Shown: piece after piece, positions 27,928 through 37,217 of the stretch
Layout of the letters: the number at the start of each line of letters is the position of its first letter
How positions within the stretch are numbered: the first letter of the stretch is position 1
Assembly: GCF_000400715.1 (NCBI RefSeq)
Contig: NZ_KE007345.1
Coordinates: forward strand, 134,351 to 198,350
Direction of reading: 5' to 3'
Source: Acinetobacter genomosp. 15BJ
GTDB lineage: Bacteria; Pseudomonadota; Gammaproteobacteria; Pseudomonadales; Moraxellaceae
Length of the DNA: 64,000 nt
Made by a program: the position numbers and the translations under genes
Notes under the pieces: generated by a model
What the model saw: the letters and a program-made list of their open reading frames with translations, nothing else
Told to the model about the DNA's origin: nothing
Database searches by the model: none

Positions 27928-29340
27928 ATGAATGTACCTCACTTGGAAACCCCAACCAATGCAATGCCCAAAGGTCTATTAAAAGGCTGGATCATTATTA
28001 GCATTGCAACTTTGCTATCTTTGGGTCTCTATCAAATTTTACCTTATGATGAACATGCCAATAAAGGTTTGAGTCTTTTATTGTTTATTGCCATTTTGTG
28101 GCTAACAGAAGCAATTCACATCACCATTACCGCCCTGCTGGTACCTGTTTTGGCTGTACTGATCGGAATGCCCTCAGACAGCAATGGTGAGCTGGTGCCT
28201 ATTAGTACCAGTAAGGCATTAAGCACTTTTGCTGACCCGATTATCTTTCTGTTTTTTGGTGGCTTTGCACTTGCAACAGCACTGCATATCCAAAAGCTTG
28301 ATCGCAAAATTGCCATGTGGATTATCTCTATGTCCCGAGGGCATTTAGGTCTTTCCGTTCTGACAATTTTTATCGTTACCGCCATTTTGTCGATGTGGAT
28401 TTCTAATACTGCGACAGCAGCGATGATGCTTCCTTTGGCACTAGGCTTATTATCACATTTAGATATCGCCAAAGAACGTAAGACTTTTGTCTTTATTCTA
28501 CTTGGAATTGCCTATTCTGCTAGCATTGGCGGTTTGGGAACGCTGGTCGGCTCTCCGCCGAATGCCATTGCTGCCAAAGCACTGGGCTATGATTTTACCG
28601 ACTGGATGAAAATCGGCCTGCCGATGATGCTAGTGATCTTACCTGCCATGTTAGTGAGCCTGTATTTGGCATTACGTCCAAAACTCAATCATAAAGTTGA
28701 GTTTAAAACAGAAGATATTCCTTGGACTAAAATGCGTATTGCCACCATGCTGTTATTTATTGGTACGGCAATGGCTTGGATTTTCAGTAAAAGTATCAGC
28801 GAAATGTTTGGGGTTAGTCAGCCAGATACTTGGGTGGCCTTGAGTGCAGCATGTTTAGTTGTAATTTTAGGAACTGCGACATGGAAGGACATCTCTGACA
28901 ATACCGATTGGGGGGTCTTAATGCTATTCGGGGGAGGTTTAACCCTAAGTGCTGTCCTTAAAGACTCTGGAACCTCTTTAGTACTGGGTCAGACCTTAGC
29001 CAATGCCTTTGGCGATACCTCTCCTTTAGTGATCATTATTATTGTGGCTGCATTTATTATTTTCTTAACCGAATTTACAAGCAATACAGCGTCCGCTGCG
29101 CTACTGGTCCCTGTATTTGCGGCCATTGCCGATCAAATGGGGATGCCTAAAGAAATTTTAGTGATCGTCATTGGTATTGGTGCTTCTTGTGCCTTTATGC
29201 TGCCTGTTGCGACACCACCAAATGCGATCGTGTTTGGTACGGGCTTTGTACAGCAAAGTGAGATGATGAGAGTCGGCATTATCCTCAATGTGCTTTGTGT
29301 TGCGCTCATTTCAAGTTTTGTTTATCTATTCTTTCTCTAA
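27928..29340 (+). CDS. SLC13/DASS-family anion:sodium symporter
   Basis: The 470-aa membrane protein has ~11-12 hydrophobic segments. It carries the two SNT-type family motifs: WISNTATAAMMLP near residue 150 and FTSNTASAALLVP near 385, each followed by a GSPPNAIA / ATPPNAIVFG loop. These bind Na+ and the carboxylate substrate. The family imports dicarboxylates, citrate or sulfate; the exact substrate cannot be told. It stands alone with its own terminator and a long upstream region. Confidence 0.93.
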   Translation: MNVPHLETPTNAMPKGLLKGWIIISIATLLSLGLYQILPYDEHANKGLSLLLFIAILWLTEAIHITITALLVPVLAVLIGMPSDSNGELVPISTSKALSTFADPIIFLFFGGFALATALHIQKLDRKIAMWIISMSRGHLGLSVLTIFIVTAILSMWISNTATAAMMLPLALGLLSHLDIAKERKTFVFILLGIAYSASIGGLGTLVGSPPNAIAAKALGYDFTDWMKIGLPMMLVILPAMLVSLYLALRPKLNHKVEFKTEDIPWTKMRIATMLLFIGTAMAWIFSKSISEMFGVSQPDTWVALSAACLVVILGTATWKDISDNTDWGVLMLFGGGLTLSAVLKDSGTSLVLGQTLANAFGDTSPLVIIIIVAAFIIFLTEFTSNTASAALLVPVFAAIADQMGMPKEILVIVIGIGASCAFMLPVATPPNAIVFGTGFVQQSEMMRVGIILNVLCVALISSFVYLFFL

Positions 29341-29341
29341 T

Positions 29342-29366
29342 AAAAAGCGCTTCGGCGCTTTTTTTA
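29342..29366 (+). terminator. Terminator after the SLC13 gene
   Basis: The stem AAAAAGCGC/GCGCTTTTT is capped by a TTCG tetraloop and followed by T. It is symmetric and is shared with the convergent DUF4130 gene. Confidence 0.9.
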
Positions 29367-29390
29367 TATTTTAAATAGATACGTCGTTAC

Positions 29391-30182
29391 TCAAACATAT
29401 TTTTCATTCAGATAACGCCAATAACGTTTCGGCAGATATTGCACATGTAATTTGATATTTTGACGTGCTTTAATATTGATACTATTAAAGTAATCTTTCC
29501 AAAGCTGATCATATAAAACCTCCTGATCATCAAGCTGCAGTTGAAAGCTTTGACTGCCGCCATTGTGAATATTACGATCAATCTCATTTGCATCCATACC
29601 AATCTCATGGACATCGTTCAAATCATAATAAAGTCCATATTTGCGCTGTTCATCATAAATCAGCCAACGCTGATCCTGATATCGACGTTTAAAATGCGGC
29701 TGAATCAATGGCAATACATTAAAATCGGGTCGAACTAAACTCAAAAAAAGCCCATCTGTGGTTTTCTTAAACCGTACAAAAGCTTCCATCCGATGCTTTT
29801 CACGCCCTACTTTTTTGGTCCACTGCGAAATCGCCAACACACTCGGATGTAAATAATCTTTTTCTATAGAATGCTGCTGTTGAAAGACATAAATACAGTA
29901 ATTAAATAAATGCTGATAGGCATCAAGTGACTCAGATAGAGAAGCAAAATAAATCTGCTTTAATGCCGCTTTAGACAGTTTCTGTTGTAAAGCAGACCAA
30001 ACCCGCTGTGCATGCTGCTCATGACTCGAAACCTCAATAACTTCAGAAAACAAGCCATGTTGTGCTGCATTCAATAAACAAAGCTGAACCTGAAACTCTT
30101 TAAATTGAAAAGCACGAAATACGCAGCTCAGTAAGCCTGCCATTGAACCATCAAAATAATAGCTTAGTTGCCCATTCGACAT
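29391..30182 (-). CDS. Putative DNA metabolism protein, TIGR03915/DUF4130 family
   Basis: This 263-aa protein is recognised by its DUF4130 core (WTKKVGREKHRMEAFVRF near residues 135-152) and the downstream RPDFNVLPLIQPHFKRRYQDQRW segment. In many bacteria this domain sits next to a radical SAM protein (TIGR03916) and is sometimes fused to a uracil-DNA-glycosylase-like domain; here there is no such fusion. It follows the radical SAM gene by two bases, so they form an operon. The biochemical role is unknown; DNA repair or modification is inferred only from these associations. Confidence 0.9.
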   Translation of the reverse strand: MSNGQLSYYFDGSMAGLLSCVFRAFQFKEFQVQLCLLNAAQHGLFSEVIEVSSHEQHAQRVWSALQQKLSKAALKQIYFASLSESLDAYQHLFNYCIYVFQQQHSIEKDYLHPSVLAISQWTKKVGREKHRMEAFVRFKKTTDGLFLSLVRPDFNVLPLIQPHFKRRYQDQRWLIYDEQRKYGLYYDLNDVHEIGMDANEIDRNIHNGGSQSFQLQLDDQEVLYDQLWKDYFNSINIKARQNIKLHVQYLPKRYWRYLNEKYV

Positions 30183-30184
30183 TG

Positions 30185-31447
30185 TTAAAACCCCAAGCTC
30201 AACTGAGGTGAAAGTGGCTTGATATATTTAGATGAGCCTTGGGTTAAAATCTGCTGACGAATAAAACCAGCAGAAAGTTCTTTCTGAAAGCGAGGACTGT
30301 CTTCACAACGAATAAAATACTGTGCACGTGAATAGGCCACACCTAACTGCTTTAATAAATCTACATGAATTTTGCCAAAACGACGCGCCTGTACAATTTT
30401 CTTGGCAGATTTCACCCCAATGCCAGGCACGCGTAAAATCATATGATAGTCAGCACGATTTAAATCAACTGGAAAATGCTCTGGATGCCGTAATGCCCAA
30501 CTGAGTTTCGGGTCGACATCCAGATCTAGATGCGGGAATCGTTCATTGACAATTTCATTGACCTGAAAACCATAAAAACGCATCAACCAATCACTCTGAT
30601 AAAGTCGATTTTCACGAAGTAAAGGCGGTGTAGAACCCACCGCAGGTAGGTAATTATTCTCGGTATTAATCGGGATATAGCCCGAGAAATAGACTCGCTT
30701 TAATTTAAATTCTTTATAGTGGCGATCTGCCATGAATAATACATCTTGATCGGTTTCCTGATGTGCACCAACCACCATCTGTGTGGTCTGCCCTGCGGGG
30801 ACATATTTTGGCACATGCTTGATAATCTGACGCTCATCTTTAAGTTGAATCAAGCGATCTCGAACCAGTCCCAAATCTTTTTGTACTTCTTGATGTGATT
30901 TTTCAGGGGCAAAGGCTTTTAAACCGACCTCGGTTGGCATTTCTAAATTAATACTCATGCGGTCGGCATACAAACCCGCTTCATGAATCAACTCAGGTGA
31001 AGCTCCCGGAATGGTTTTGAGATGAATATAGCCGTTAAAATTCTCTTCCAGACGCAGTTTCTTGACCACTTGAAGCATGCGTTCCATAGTGTGGTCGGCC
31101 GACTTAAAAATACCTGAGCTCAGAAACAGCCCTTCAATATAGTTACGTCGATAAAAATTGATGGTGAGATCAACCACTTCCTGTACCGTAAATGCCGCCC
31201 GTTTCACATCATTGGAACGGCGTGACACACAATAGGCGCAGTCAAAGATACAGACATTGCTAAACAGGATTTTCAGCAAAGAAACACAACGTCCATCTTC
31301 GGTATAGCTATGACAAATCCCTGCCCGACTGGCATCACCTAGACCTTTGTCTTTATTTTTACGGTCACTGCCACTGGATGAACAGGACACATCATATTTG
31401 GCAGCGTCCGCTAAAATTTGCAGCTTTTCACGAATGCGATCAGACAT
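30185..31447 (-). CDS. Putative DNA modification/repair radical SAM protein (TIGR03916)
   Basis: The 420-aa protein has a radical SAM cluster motif C-x3-C-x2-C (CIFDCAYC, around residues 67-74), expected to bind a [4Fe-4S] cluster and S-adenosylmethionine. Extra N-terminal cysteines (CSSSGSD, ICHSYTEDGRC) may bind a second site. Near the C-terminus a helix-hairpin-helix DNA-binding motif (MILRVPGIGVKSAKKIVQARR region, ~345-365) supports a DNA substrate. It is the first gene of the operon with the DUF4130 protein. The reaction is not known. Confidence 0.92.
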   Translation of the reverse strand: MSDRIREKLQILADAAKYDVSCSSSGSDRKNKDKGLGDASRAGICHSYTEDGRCVSLLKILFSNVCIFDCAYCVSRRSNDVKRAAFTVQEVVDLTINFYRRNYIEGLFLSSGIFKSADHTMERMLQVVKKLRLEENFNGYIHLKTIPGASPELIHEAGLYADRMSINLEMPTEVGLKAFAPEKSHQEVQKDLGLVRDRLIQLKDERQIIKHVPKYVPAGQTTQMVVGAHQETDQDVLFMADRHYKEFKLKRVYFSGYIPINTENNYLPAVGSTPPLLRENRLYQSDWLMRFYGFQVNEIVNERFPHLDLDVDPKLSWALRHPEHFPVDLNRADYHMILRVPGIGVKSAKKIVQARRFGKIHVDLLKQLGVAYSRAQYFIRCEDSPRFQKELSAGFIRQQILTQGSSKYIKPLSPQLSLGF

Positions 31448-31470
31448 TTCAAACGACCTGAGGAGAACAG

Positions 31471-31499
31471 AGAATATCGTTTTAAAATTAGCATTTCAA
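31471..31499 (-). promoter_or_regulatory. Promoter of the radical SAM/DUF4130 operon
   Basis: On the minus strand TTGAAA (31494-31499) and TATTCT (31471-31476) are separated by exactly 17 bases, a good sigma-70 promoter, giving a start ~30 bases before the ATG. The -35 lies inside a palindrome, ATTTCA-N6-TGAAAT (31493-31510). A second perfect 8-bp inverted repeat (ATACGTCA-N5-TGACGTAT) follows at 31530-31550. Confidence 0.6.
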
Positions 31500-31663
31500 A
31501 GTTGTGAAATTAAGAGCATGTCAGATGCAATACGTCATGAGCTGACGTATAGTTATGGATCGAGGATTTGTTATGACCAAAACTTAACATAATTCAATGT
31601 AATAGCTTGATTAACTTCATGGAAAAACATAAGAATTTGAAATAATTAAAGATTTAAAAAATC

Positions 31664-32163
31664 ATGAAACCCAAACTTCAAAAACTTGCTCAACCATTCA
31701 CTCAAAAACTGATTGTTAGTAAAGCACAAATTTGGCGCTGTTTGATCCAAACACCCTTCTATGCAGGTGTTCCCATCTATTTTATATTTGTCGCTTTTTT
31801 GCACCTGATCATTACTTTTCCATAGAAATATTCAAAGTATTCTATGAGATGTTCTTGGTTGTCCTGTACATTGCATTGATCTATTTCATTCTTGTTTTTC
31901 TTCCAACCTATTTTGTGCAGCTGTTGCTACGAAAATACCAAGTGCTGCATTTCTTTTCCATTATGGCTTATGCCCTTTTATTTACTACTGTTGTCCCTAG
32001 CCTAATCATCATTTTCAATACAGCCCAAATCAATATCATCTCATTTAGATTTTTTCTGATTTTCTGTTGCCTCTCTCTCACCTTTGCTATCACCAACTGG
32101 ATTTTATTACTGAGAAGCATCCATAAAGCTCAGAGAGCTTCAAAGCTGAAATTCCCTAAGTAG
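31664..32163 (+). pseudogene. Membrane protein gene with an apparent frameshift
   Basis: A frame starting at ATG 31664 encodes a basic N-terminus and a first membrane helix (FYAGVPIYFIFVAFLHLIITF), then meets TAG at 31823-31825. The next frame over continues in register with IEIFKVFYEMFLVVLYIALIYF and three more hydrophobic segments to 32163. One extra T in the T4 run at about 31817-31820 (or the T6 run just before) would join them into a ~166-aa, four-helix membrane protein. Upstream of the junction the second frame is not hydrophobic. It is either a true one-base deletion or a sequencing error. Function unknown. Confidence 0.6.
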
Positions 32164-32231
32164 CCTTTGCCACTCCTCTACAAAATCCTTATACTTAAGC
32201 ACAATTTTTGTTTGATTCCAGTGGATGCACC

Positions 32232-33221
32232 ATGAGTCGTGCTATATCGCATATTGATACCTTTCAGGGCTTAATTCTTGCCCTACAAAACTATTGGGCG
32301 GAGCAAGGCTGCGTCGTATTACAACCATATGATATGGAAATGGGCGCAGGTACTTTCCACACTGCAACCTTCTTACGTGCATTGGGGCCAGAAACTTGGA
32401 ACGCGGCTTATGTTCAACCATCACGTCGTCCGAAAGACGGTCGTTATGGTGAAAACCCGAACCGTTTACAACACTACTATCAGTTCCAAGTGGTACTTAA
32501 GCCAAATCCAGACAATATCCAGCAGCTTTATCTCGATTCATTAAAAGCCATCGGGATTGATACCCTCACTCACGACATTCGTTTCGTAGAAGATAACTGG
32601 GAATCTCCAACGCTTGGCGCATGGGGCTTAGGTTGGGAAGTTTGGTTAAATGGTATGGAAGTGACTCAGTTCACTTACTTCCAGCAAGTCGGTGGTATTG
32701 AATGTTACCCAGTGACAGGTGAAATCACTTACGGCTTAGAACGTCTGGCGATGTACCTGCAAGGTGTAGACTCAGTTTACGATCTGGTTTGGACCAAAGG
32801 TCAATTCGGTACCGTAACCTATGGTGACGTATTCCATCAAAATGAAGTTGAGCAATCAACCTATAACTTCGAATACGCGCCAGTCGATAAAATGTTTGAA
32901 TTATTTGACTTCTATGAAGCTGAAGCGTCTCGTTTAATCGAAGCTGAATTGCCACTTCCTGCTTATGAGCAAGTGATCAAAGCATCTCATTGCTTTAACT
33001 TGTTGGATGCACGTGGTGCGATTTCGGTAACTGAACGTCAACGTTATATTTTACGTGTCCGTACTTTGGCGCGTTCAATTGCACAAAGTTATGTAGCGGC
33101 CCGCGCGAAACTTGGTTTCCCAATGGCAGAACCTCATTTACGTGATGAAGTATTGGCTCAACTTAAAGCACAAGTTGAAGCAGAAGCAGCCCAAGCTGAA
33201 AAAGCGAAGGAGAATAAATAA
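32232..33221 (+). CDS. glyQ: Glycyl-tRNA synthetase alpha subunit
   Basis: GlyQ holds the class II catalytic core of the alpha2-beta2 bacterial glycyl-tRNA synthetase. Visible are [17 protein letters not shown], motif 2 region [17 protein letters not shown] and motif 3-like [13 protein letters not shown]. The frame opens at 32208 (TTG), but ATG 32232 ([11 protein letters not shown]) is the family start, preceded by GTGGA. The protein is 329 aa with an Ala/Glu/Lys-rich tail. Its stop overlaps the start of glyS by one base (TAATG), ensuring coupled synthesis. Confidence 0.97.
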   Translation: MSRAISHIDTFQGLILALQNYWAEQGCVVLQPYDMEMGAGTFHTATFLRALGPETWNAAYVQPSRRPKDGRYGENPNRLQHYYQFQVVLKPNPDNIQQLYLDSLKAIGIDTLTHDIRFVEDNWESPTLGAWGLGWEVWLNGMEVTQFTYFQQVGGIECYPVTGEITYGLERLAMYLQGVDSVYDLVWTKGQFGTVTYGDVFHQNEVEQSTYNFEYAPVDKMFELFDFYEAEASRLIEAELPLPAYEQVIKASHCFNLLDARGAISVTERQRYILRVRTLARSIAQSYVAARAKLGFPMAEPHLRDEVLAQLKAQVEAEAAQAEKAKENK

Positions 33222-35290
33222 TGACTCAACATACAGTTTTATTCGAACTTGGCTGTGAAGAACTTCCTCCAAAAAGCTTAAAAACTTTGCGTGATGCACT
33301 TAAAGCAGAAACCGAAAAAGGCCTAAAAGATGCAGGCTTAAACTTCGCTGCGATCGAAGCCTATGCTGCTCCACGTCGTTTAGCATTGAAAATTGTTGAT
33401 ATTGATGCGGCTCAAGCGGACACACAAAAACGTTTTGATGGCCCTGCGGTACAAGCTGCTTATGATGCTGAAGGCAAACCGACCAAAGCACTAGATGGCT
33501 TTATGCGTGGTCAAGGCATTACCGTTGACCAGCTTTCAACTTTCCAAGCAGGTAAAGTTGAAAAAGTTTGCTTCTTGAAAGATGTCAAAGGTCAAAGTCT
33601 TGATGCTTTACTGCCACAAATTTTACAGACTGCATTGGATAACTTGCCAATCGCAAAACGTATGCGTTCAGCGGCAAGCCGTACTGAATTTGTACGTCCA
33701 GTAAAATGGGTGGTATTGCTGAAAGATGATCAAGTGGTTGAAGCAACCATTCAAGATCATAAAGCAGGTAATGTGACTTATGGTCATCGTTTCCATGCAC
33801 CTGAAGCAGTGACTTTGGCGCATGCAAATGACTACTTGGCAACTTTAGAAAAAGCGTATGTGGTTGCGAACTTCGAAAAGCGTCAAGCAACCATTCAAGA
33901 ACAAGTGAAGAAGTTAGCTGATGAAGTGAGCGCCACTGCCATTGTGCCAGCTGACTTGCTTGATGAAGTAACAAGTCTGGTTGAATGGCCTGTTGCTTTA
34001 CGTGCGACCTTTGAAGAGCGTTATTTGGCTGTTCCTCAAGAAGCTTTGATTACCACCATGCAGGATAACCAAAAGTATTTCTGCTTAATCAATGCCGAAG
34101 GTAAATTACAGCCTTACTTCATTACCATTTCAAATATTGAGTCGAAAGATCCGATTCAAATTATTGAAGGGAATGAGAAAGTTGTACGTCCACGTTTGTC
34201 TGATGCGGAATTCTTCTTCTTACAAGACCAAAAGCAACCACTTGCGTCACGTAAAGAAAAATTAGCCAACATGGTATTCCAAGCGCAATTGGGCACACTT
34301 TGGGATAAATCAGAACGTATTGCTAAATTAGCGGTGGCATTGTCTCCAATTACAGGTGCAAATGTTACTGATGCTGAGAAAGCTGCGTTACTTGCGAAAT
34401 GTGACTTAACCTCTGAACTTGTGGGTGAATTCCCAGAACTTCAAGGGATTGCAGGTACTTACTATGCACGCCTTGAAGGTGAGAATAATGAAGTTGCAGA
34501 AGCTTTAGGTGAACAGTACTTACCTAAATTTGCTGGTGATGTATTACCGCAAACTAAGACAGGTACAACCATTGCCCTTGCGGATCGTTTAGATACGCTA
34601 GTGGGTATTTTCGGTATTGGTCAAGCACCAACAGGTTCTAAAGATCCATTTGCATTACGTCGTTCTGCAATCGGTATCTTGCGTTTAATCATCGAAAATG
34701 AACTTGATGTGACCATTGAAGAATTGGTTAACTTTGCCTTGCAAGGCTATGGCGACATCATTAAAGATCACGATAAAACCCGTACGGATGCAGTTGCATT
34801 CCTTGAAGGTCGTTACCGTGCCAAATATGAAGATCAAGGCGTTGCCGTTGATGTGATTCAAGCGGTTCAAGCACTTGCACCGAAGTCTCCTCTTGATTTT
34901 GACAAGCGCGTGACTGCGGTCAATCATTTCCGTACATTGCCAGAAGCGGCTGCATTGGCTGCGGCAAATAAACGTGTTGCCAATATTCTTGCTAAAGAAG
35001 CGACACCAGAAGGTGCTGTGGTTGAAGCCAATCTAGTTGAAGCTGCTGAAAAAGCGCTTTATGCCGAATTGTCTGCCCTCACGCCTGTGGTTCAGCCTTT
35101 ACTTGCTGCGCGTAATTATACCGAAGCATTGTCTAAGCTTGCTGCGCTTCGTGCACCAATTGATGCCTTCTTTGAAGGTGTAATGGTCATGGCAGATGAT
35201 GCAGAGTTAAAAGCCAACCGTTTACGTTTATTGGCTCAGTTGCGTGATTTATTCACAGCGATTGCAGATGTAAGTGTATTGCAGGGTTAA
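33221..35290 (+). CDS. glyS: Glycyl-tRNA synthetase beta subunit
   Basis: GlyS binds and positions tRNA-Gly for the alpha subunit. The N-terminus ([20 protein letters not shown]) is the family signature. An HD-like region ([29 protein letters not shown]) and a C-terminal anticodon-binding DALR domain follow. At 689 aa the size is normal. The last 14 bases (TATTGCAGGGTTAA) recur 600 bp downstream at 35876-35889. Confidence 0.97.
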   Translation: MTQHTVLFELGCEELPPKSLKTLRDALKAETEKGLKDAGLNFAAIEAYAAPRRLALKIVDIDAAQADTQKRFDGPAVQAAYDAEGKPTKALDGFMRGQGITVDQLSTFQAGKVEKVCFLKDVKGQSLDALLPQILQTALDNLPIAKRMRSAASRTEFVRPVKWVVLLKDDQVVEATIQDHKAGNVTYGHRFHAPEAVTLAHANDYLATLEKAYVVANFEKRQATIQEQVKKLADEVSATAIVPADLLDEVTSLVEWPVALRATFEERYLAVPQEALITTMQDNQKYFCLINAEGKLQPYFITISNIESKDPIQIIEGNEKVVRPRLSDAEFFFLQDQKQPLASRKEKLANMVFQAQLGTLWDKSERIAKLAVALSPITGANVTDAEKAALLAKCDLTSELVGEFPELQGIAGTYYARLEGENNEVAEALGEQYLPKFAGDVLPQTKTGTTIALADRLDTLVGIFGIGQAPTGSKDPFALRRSAIGILRLIIENELDVTIEELVNFALQGYGDIIKDHDKTRTDAVAFLEGRYRAKYEDQGVAVDVIQAVQALAPKSPLDFDKRVTAVNHFRTLPEAAALAAANKRVANILAKEATPEGAVVEANLVEAAEKALYAELSALTPVVQPLLAARNYTEALSKLAALRAPIDAFFEGVMVMADDAELKANRLRLLAQLRDLFTAIADVSVLQG

Positions 35291-35308
35291 GCCTGTATTT
35301 ATTAAAAA

Positions 35309-35338
35309 AACCTGCTAGAAATAGCAGGTTTTTTTTTA
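35309..35338 (+). terminator. Terminator after glyQS
   Basis: A 9-bp perfect stem (AACCTGCTA/TAGCAGGTT) with a 4-base loop is followed by eight T. Confidence 0.92.
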
Positions 35339-35366
35339 TTTACACTTTTTATAAGACTATAACGAC

Positions 35367-35777
35367 ATGAAAAAATACGCTTTATTATTCCTGATTCTTT
35401 TAGCTATTGGGCAAAGTGCTTGTTCTTTAAATCCTAGTTCTAGGGCTCAGCCAGAGATAGAGAATCATCAAAATGTACAAGATCCTATCGCTATCGGAAT
35501 GGCTCGAAGTGAATTTATTACCAAAGTGATTACACCAAGCTCAAGTAAATTAATTGGTGATCAACGAATTGATACTTTTATATTCTATAAGAGAGGTAAC
35601 GCATCTAAGCTATATGGGCAAGCGTTATATAGTGGTTTAGTCGCAAGTACATTGCCCTTTGATTCACTAAAAGAAAAGGTATCAATCCCAGACTCAGCGT
35701 TTAGAGGAGACACAGCAATTATTCAAGTGATCTATGACTCATCAGATCGTGTCGAAAAAGTTGTAAGAATCCAATAA
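35367..35777 (+). CDS. Small lipoprotein, unknown function
   Basis: The 136-aa protein has a lipoprotein signal peptide ending LAIGQSAC. The segment DPIAIGMARSEFITKVITPSS resembles the G-M-x-x-x-E/Q-V opening of BamE/SmpA-like small outer-membrane lipoproteins, and the C-terminal IIQVIYDSSDRVEKVVRIQ also fits that two-strand end. The resemblance is loose. The ribosome site is poor. It follows glyQS but lies beyond their terminator, and a 14-bp copy of the glyS end flanks it on the other side. Confidence 0.75.
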   Translation: MKKYALLFLILLAIGQSACSLNPSSRAQPEIENHQNVQDPIAIGMARSEFITKVITPSSSKLIGDQRIDTFIFYKRGNASKLYGQALYSGLVASTLPFDSLKEKVSIPDSAFRGDTAIIQVIYDSSDRVEKVVRIQ

Positions 35778-36066
35778 ATCAATTTGAAAACTGGTACTGT
35801 CTCAATTTGCGCAATCTCATGCACCCACAATTATTGCATTCATTAAAGAGGCCATCGTAATAACGAATGTAGCTATATTGCAGGGTTAAACAATAAATGG
35901 CTCTCTAATGAAGAGATCTATGAAAGTTCCCGTCATTATTTTTAAAATAAAACTTCATCCTTTGTACATAACTGTATCAATTTCATATCATCCCCACTCT
36001 TTTCTTCTAACGAACGATAAGATATAAAATCTCGATTGCGATGCTATCGCAGAAAGGACAGAAAAG

Positions 36067-36489
36067 ATGATGAATAAAGTAAAAATATTATGTTTAACCA
36101 CTGCACTGATTGCATCTTCTTCTCTCTGGGCAGCAGACACAACTAGCACCACAAGCAATGTATCTAATGCTGTCCCTGAAAAAGCCATGCCCTATGGCGA
36201 CAATCCAAGTCTAGGTCGTATCCTGCTATATAAAACAGGTAAAGGCATGCAGAATCTCGGTGATTCAATCCAAGGTGCATCAGAGAACACATCGCAAAAG
36301 ATGAGTGAAAAATGGCAAGACACCAAGAAATATACGGAAGAACAATCTGAAGTTGTACAAGCCCAAACCGAAAAAGCCAAGCAATACACAGCTAAGAAAT
36401 GGCAAGACACCAAAGATGCTGTGGTTGGCACCAATGAAGGCAATGTCCCGATCGAACGAGCTGAACTGAGTCAGTCTTCAAAAAACTAA
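36067..36489 (+). CDS. Small exported helical protein, unknown function
   Basis: The 140-aa protein begins with a Sec signal peptide (KVKILCLTTALIASSSLWA, cleaved before ADTTS). The mature part is hydrophilic and helical, with a repeated KWQDTKK/KWQDTKD motif (residues ~82 and ~116) separated by an E/Q-rich helix, like amphipathic apolipoprotein- or LEA-type repeats. AAAGGA ~9 bases upstream gives a good start. A similar style of protein is encoded at 40668. No enzymatic motif. Confidence 0.8.
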   Translation: MMNKVKILCLTTALIASSSLWAADTTSTTSNVSNAVPEKAMPYGDNPSLGRILLYKTGKGMQNLGDSIQGASENTSQKMSEKWQDTKKYTEEQSEVVQAQTEKAKQYTAKKWQDTKDAVVGTNEGNVPIERAELSQSSKN

Positions 36490-36494
36490 ATCCC

Positions 36495-36524
36495 AAAGCC
36501 TCTACAATGTAGAGGCTTTTTTTA
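36495..36524 (+). terminator. Terminator after the 140-aa exported protein gene
   Basis: An 11-bp stem (AAAGCCTCTAC/GTAGAGGCTTT) with a short loop is followed by a T-run. Confidence 0.9.
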
Positions 36525-36712
36525 TAATGGGCAATTGAATGAAATAGTGCTCTATTAAAATCTGACGCAAACAATTCGCTTATATTGCTTCGGTTATAGT
36601 GATTTGAAAAATAGGCTTTAAATTTACAGTGTACGCTCAAAACATTCATTGAACTTCACGGGTTTTGCCGACAGACTAAATCCTATAAATTCATCGGACT
36701 GGAATTTTGCAC

Positions 36713-37123
36713 ATGACGCAACGCACTTTCAAAATCATTCTTCTTTCCTGCATCAGTGCAATCAGTTTTACTGCTTGCTCAGTACTCTCTACACAGAACA
36801 ATGGCACACAAACATTACAGCAAGTGAACAATATTGGTGCCACACCATCCACTGAAGGTAATATTGCAAAACTAAGCAAACAAGGCCAACACTGCAACAT
36901 CGAATTTACGGGATATTTTGATGGCGGTCAGGCGGTTGAACATTGGAGCTTTAACCAAAATGGTTTAATTTCAGCAAGCTCTACCACTAAACACTATAAA
37001 GATAAAATGCTTGCTCAACCAACAACCGCAACAGCCTTTGATGTGCAAGATGCGACTGTTCAAGCCAATTTTCACAAACTACAAAGTAACTTTAGTGCGG
37101 ATAAGCTAGCACAATGTCATTAA
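36713..37123 (+). CDS. Small lipoprotein, unknown function
   Basis: From ATG 36713 the product is 136 aa with a lipoprotein signal ending ISFTAC. The open frame begins two codons earlier at a TTG. The mature part includes GQHCNIEFTGYFDGGQAVEHWSFNQNGLISA and a final Cys-His. Two cysteines in the mature domain could pair. No known domain is recognised. It is an independent gene between the 140-aa exported protein and the convergent subtilase. Confidence 0.75.
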   Translation: MTQRTFKIILLSCISAISFTACSVLSTQNNGTQTLQQVNNIGATPSTEGNIAKLSKQGQHCNIEFTGYFDGGQAVEHWSFNQNGLISASSTTKHYKDKMLAQPTTATAFDVQDATVQANFHKLQSNFSADKLAQCH

Positions 37124-37128
37124 GCCTA

Positions 37129-37167
37129 TAAAAAAACGCGTTGCATCTATCTCTAGCTGCAACGCGT
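37129..37167 (-). terminator. Terminator of the S8 protease gene
   Basis: A perfect 10-bp stem (ACGCGTTGCA/TGCAACGCGT) with a 12-base loop is followed, on the minus strand, by six T. Confidence 0.88.
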
Positions 37168-37217
37168 CATGGCTTTTAAACTATTTTTTGGATCGATCTT
37201 TAAACTATAAAATAATC

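Noticed and set aside
33585..33974. 129-codon frame opposite glyS.
   Set aside because: Antisense to a highly conserved synthetase; composition is that of an antisense shadow.
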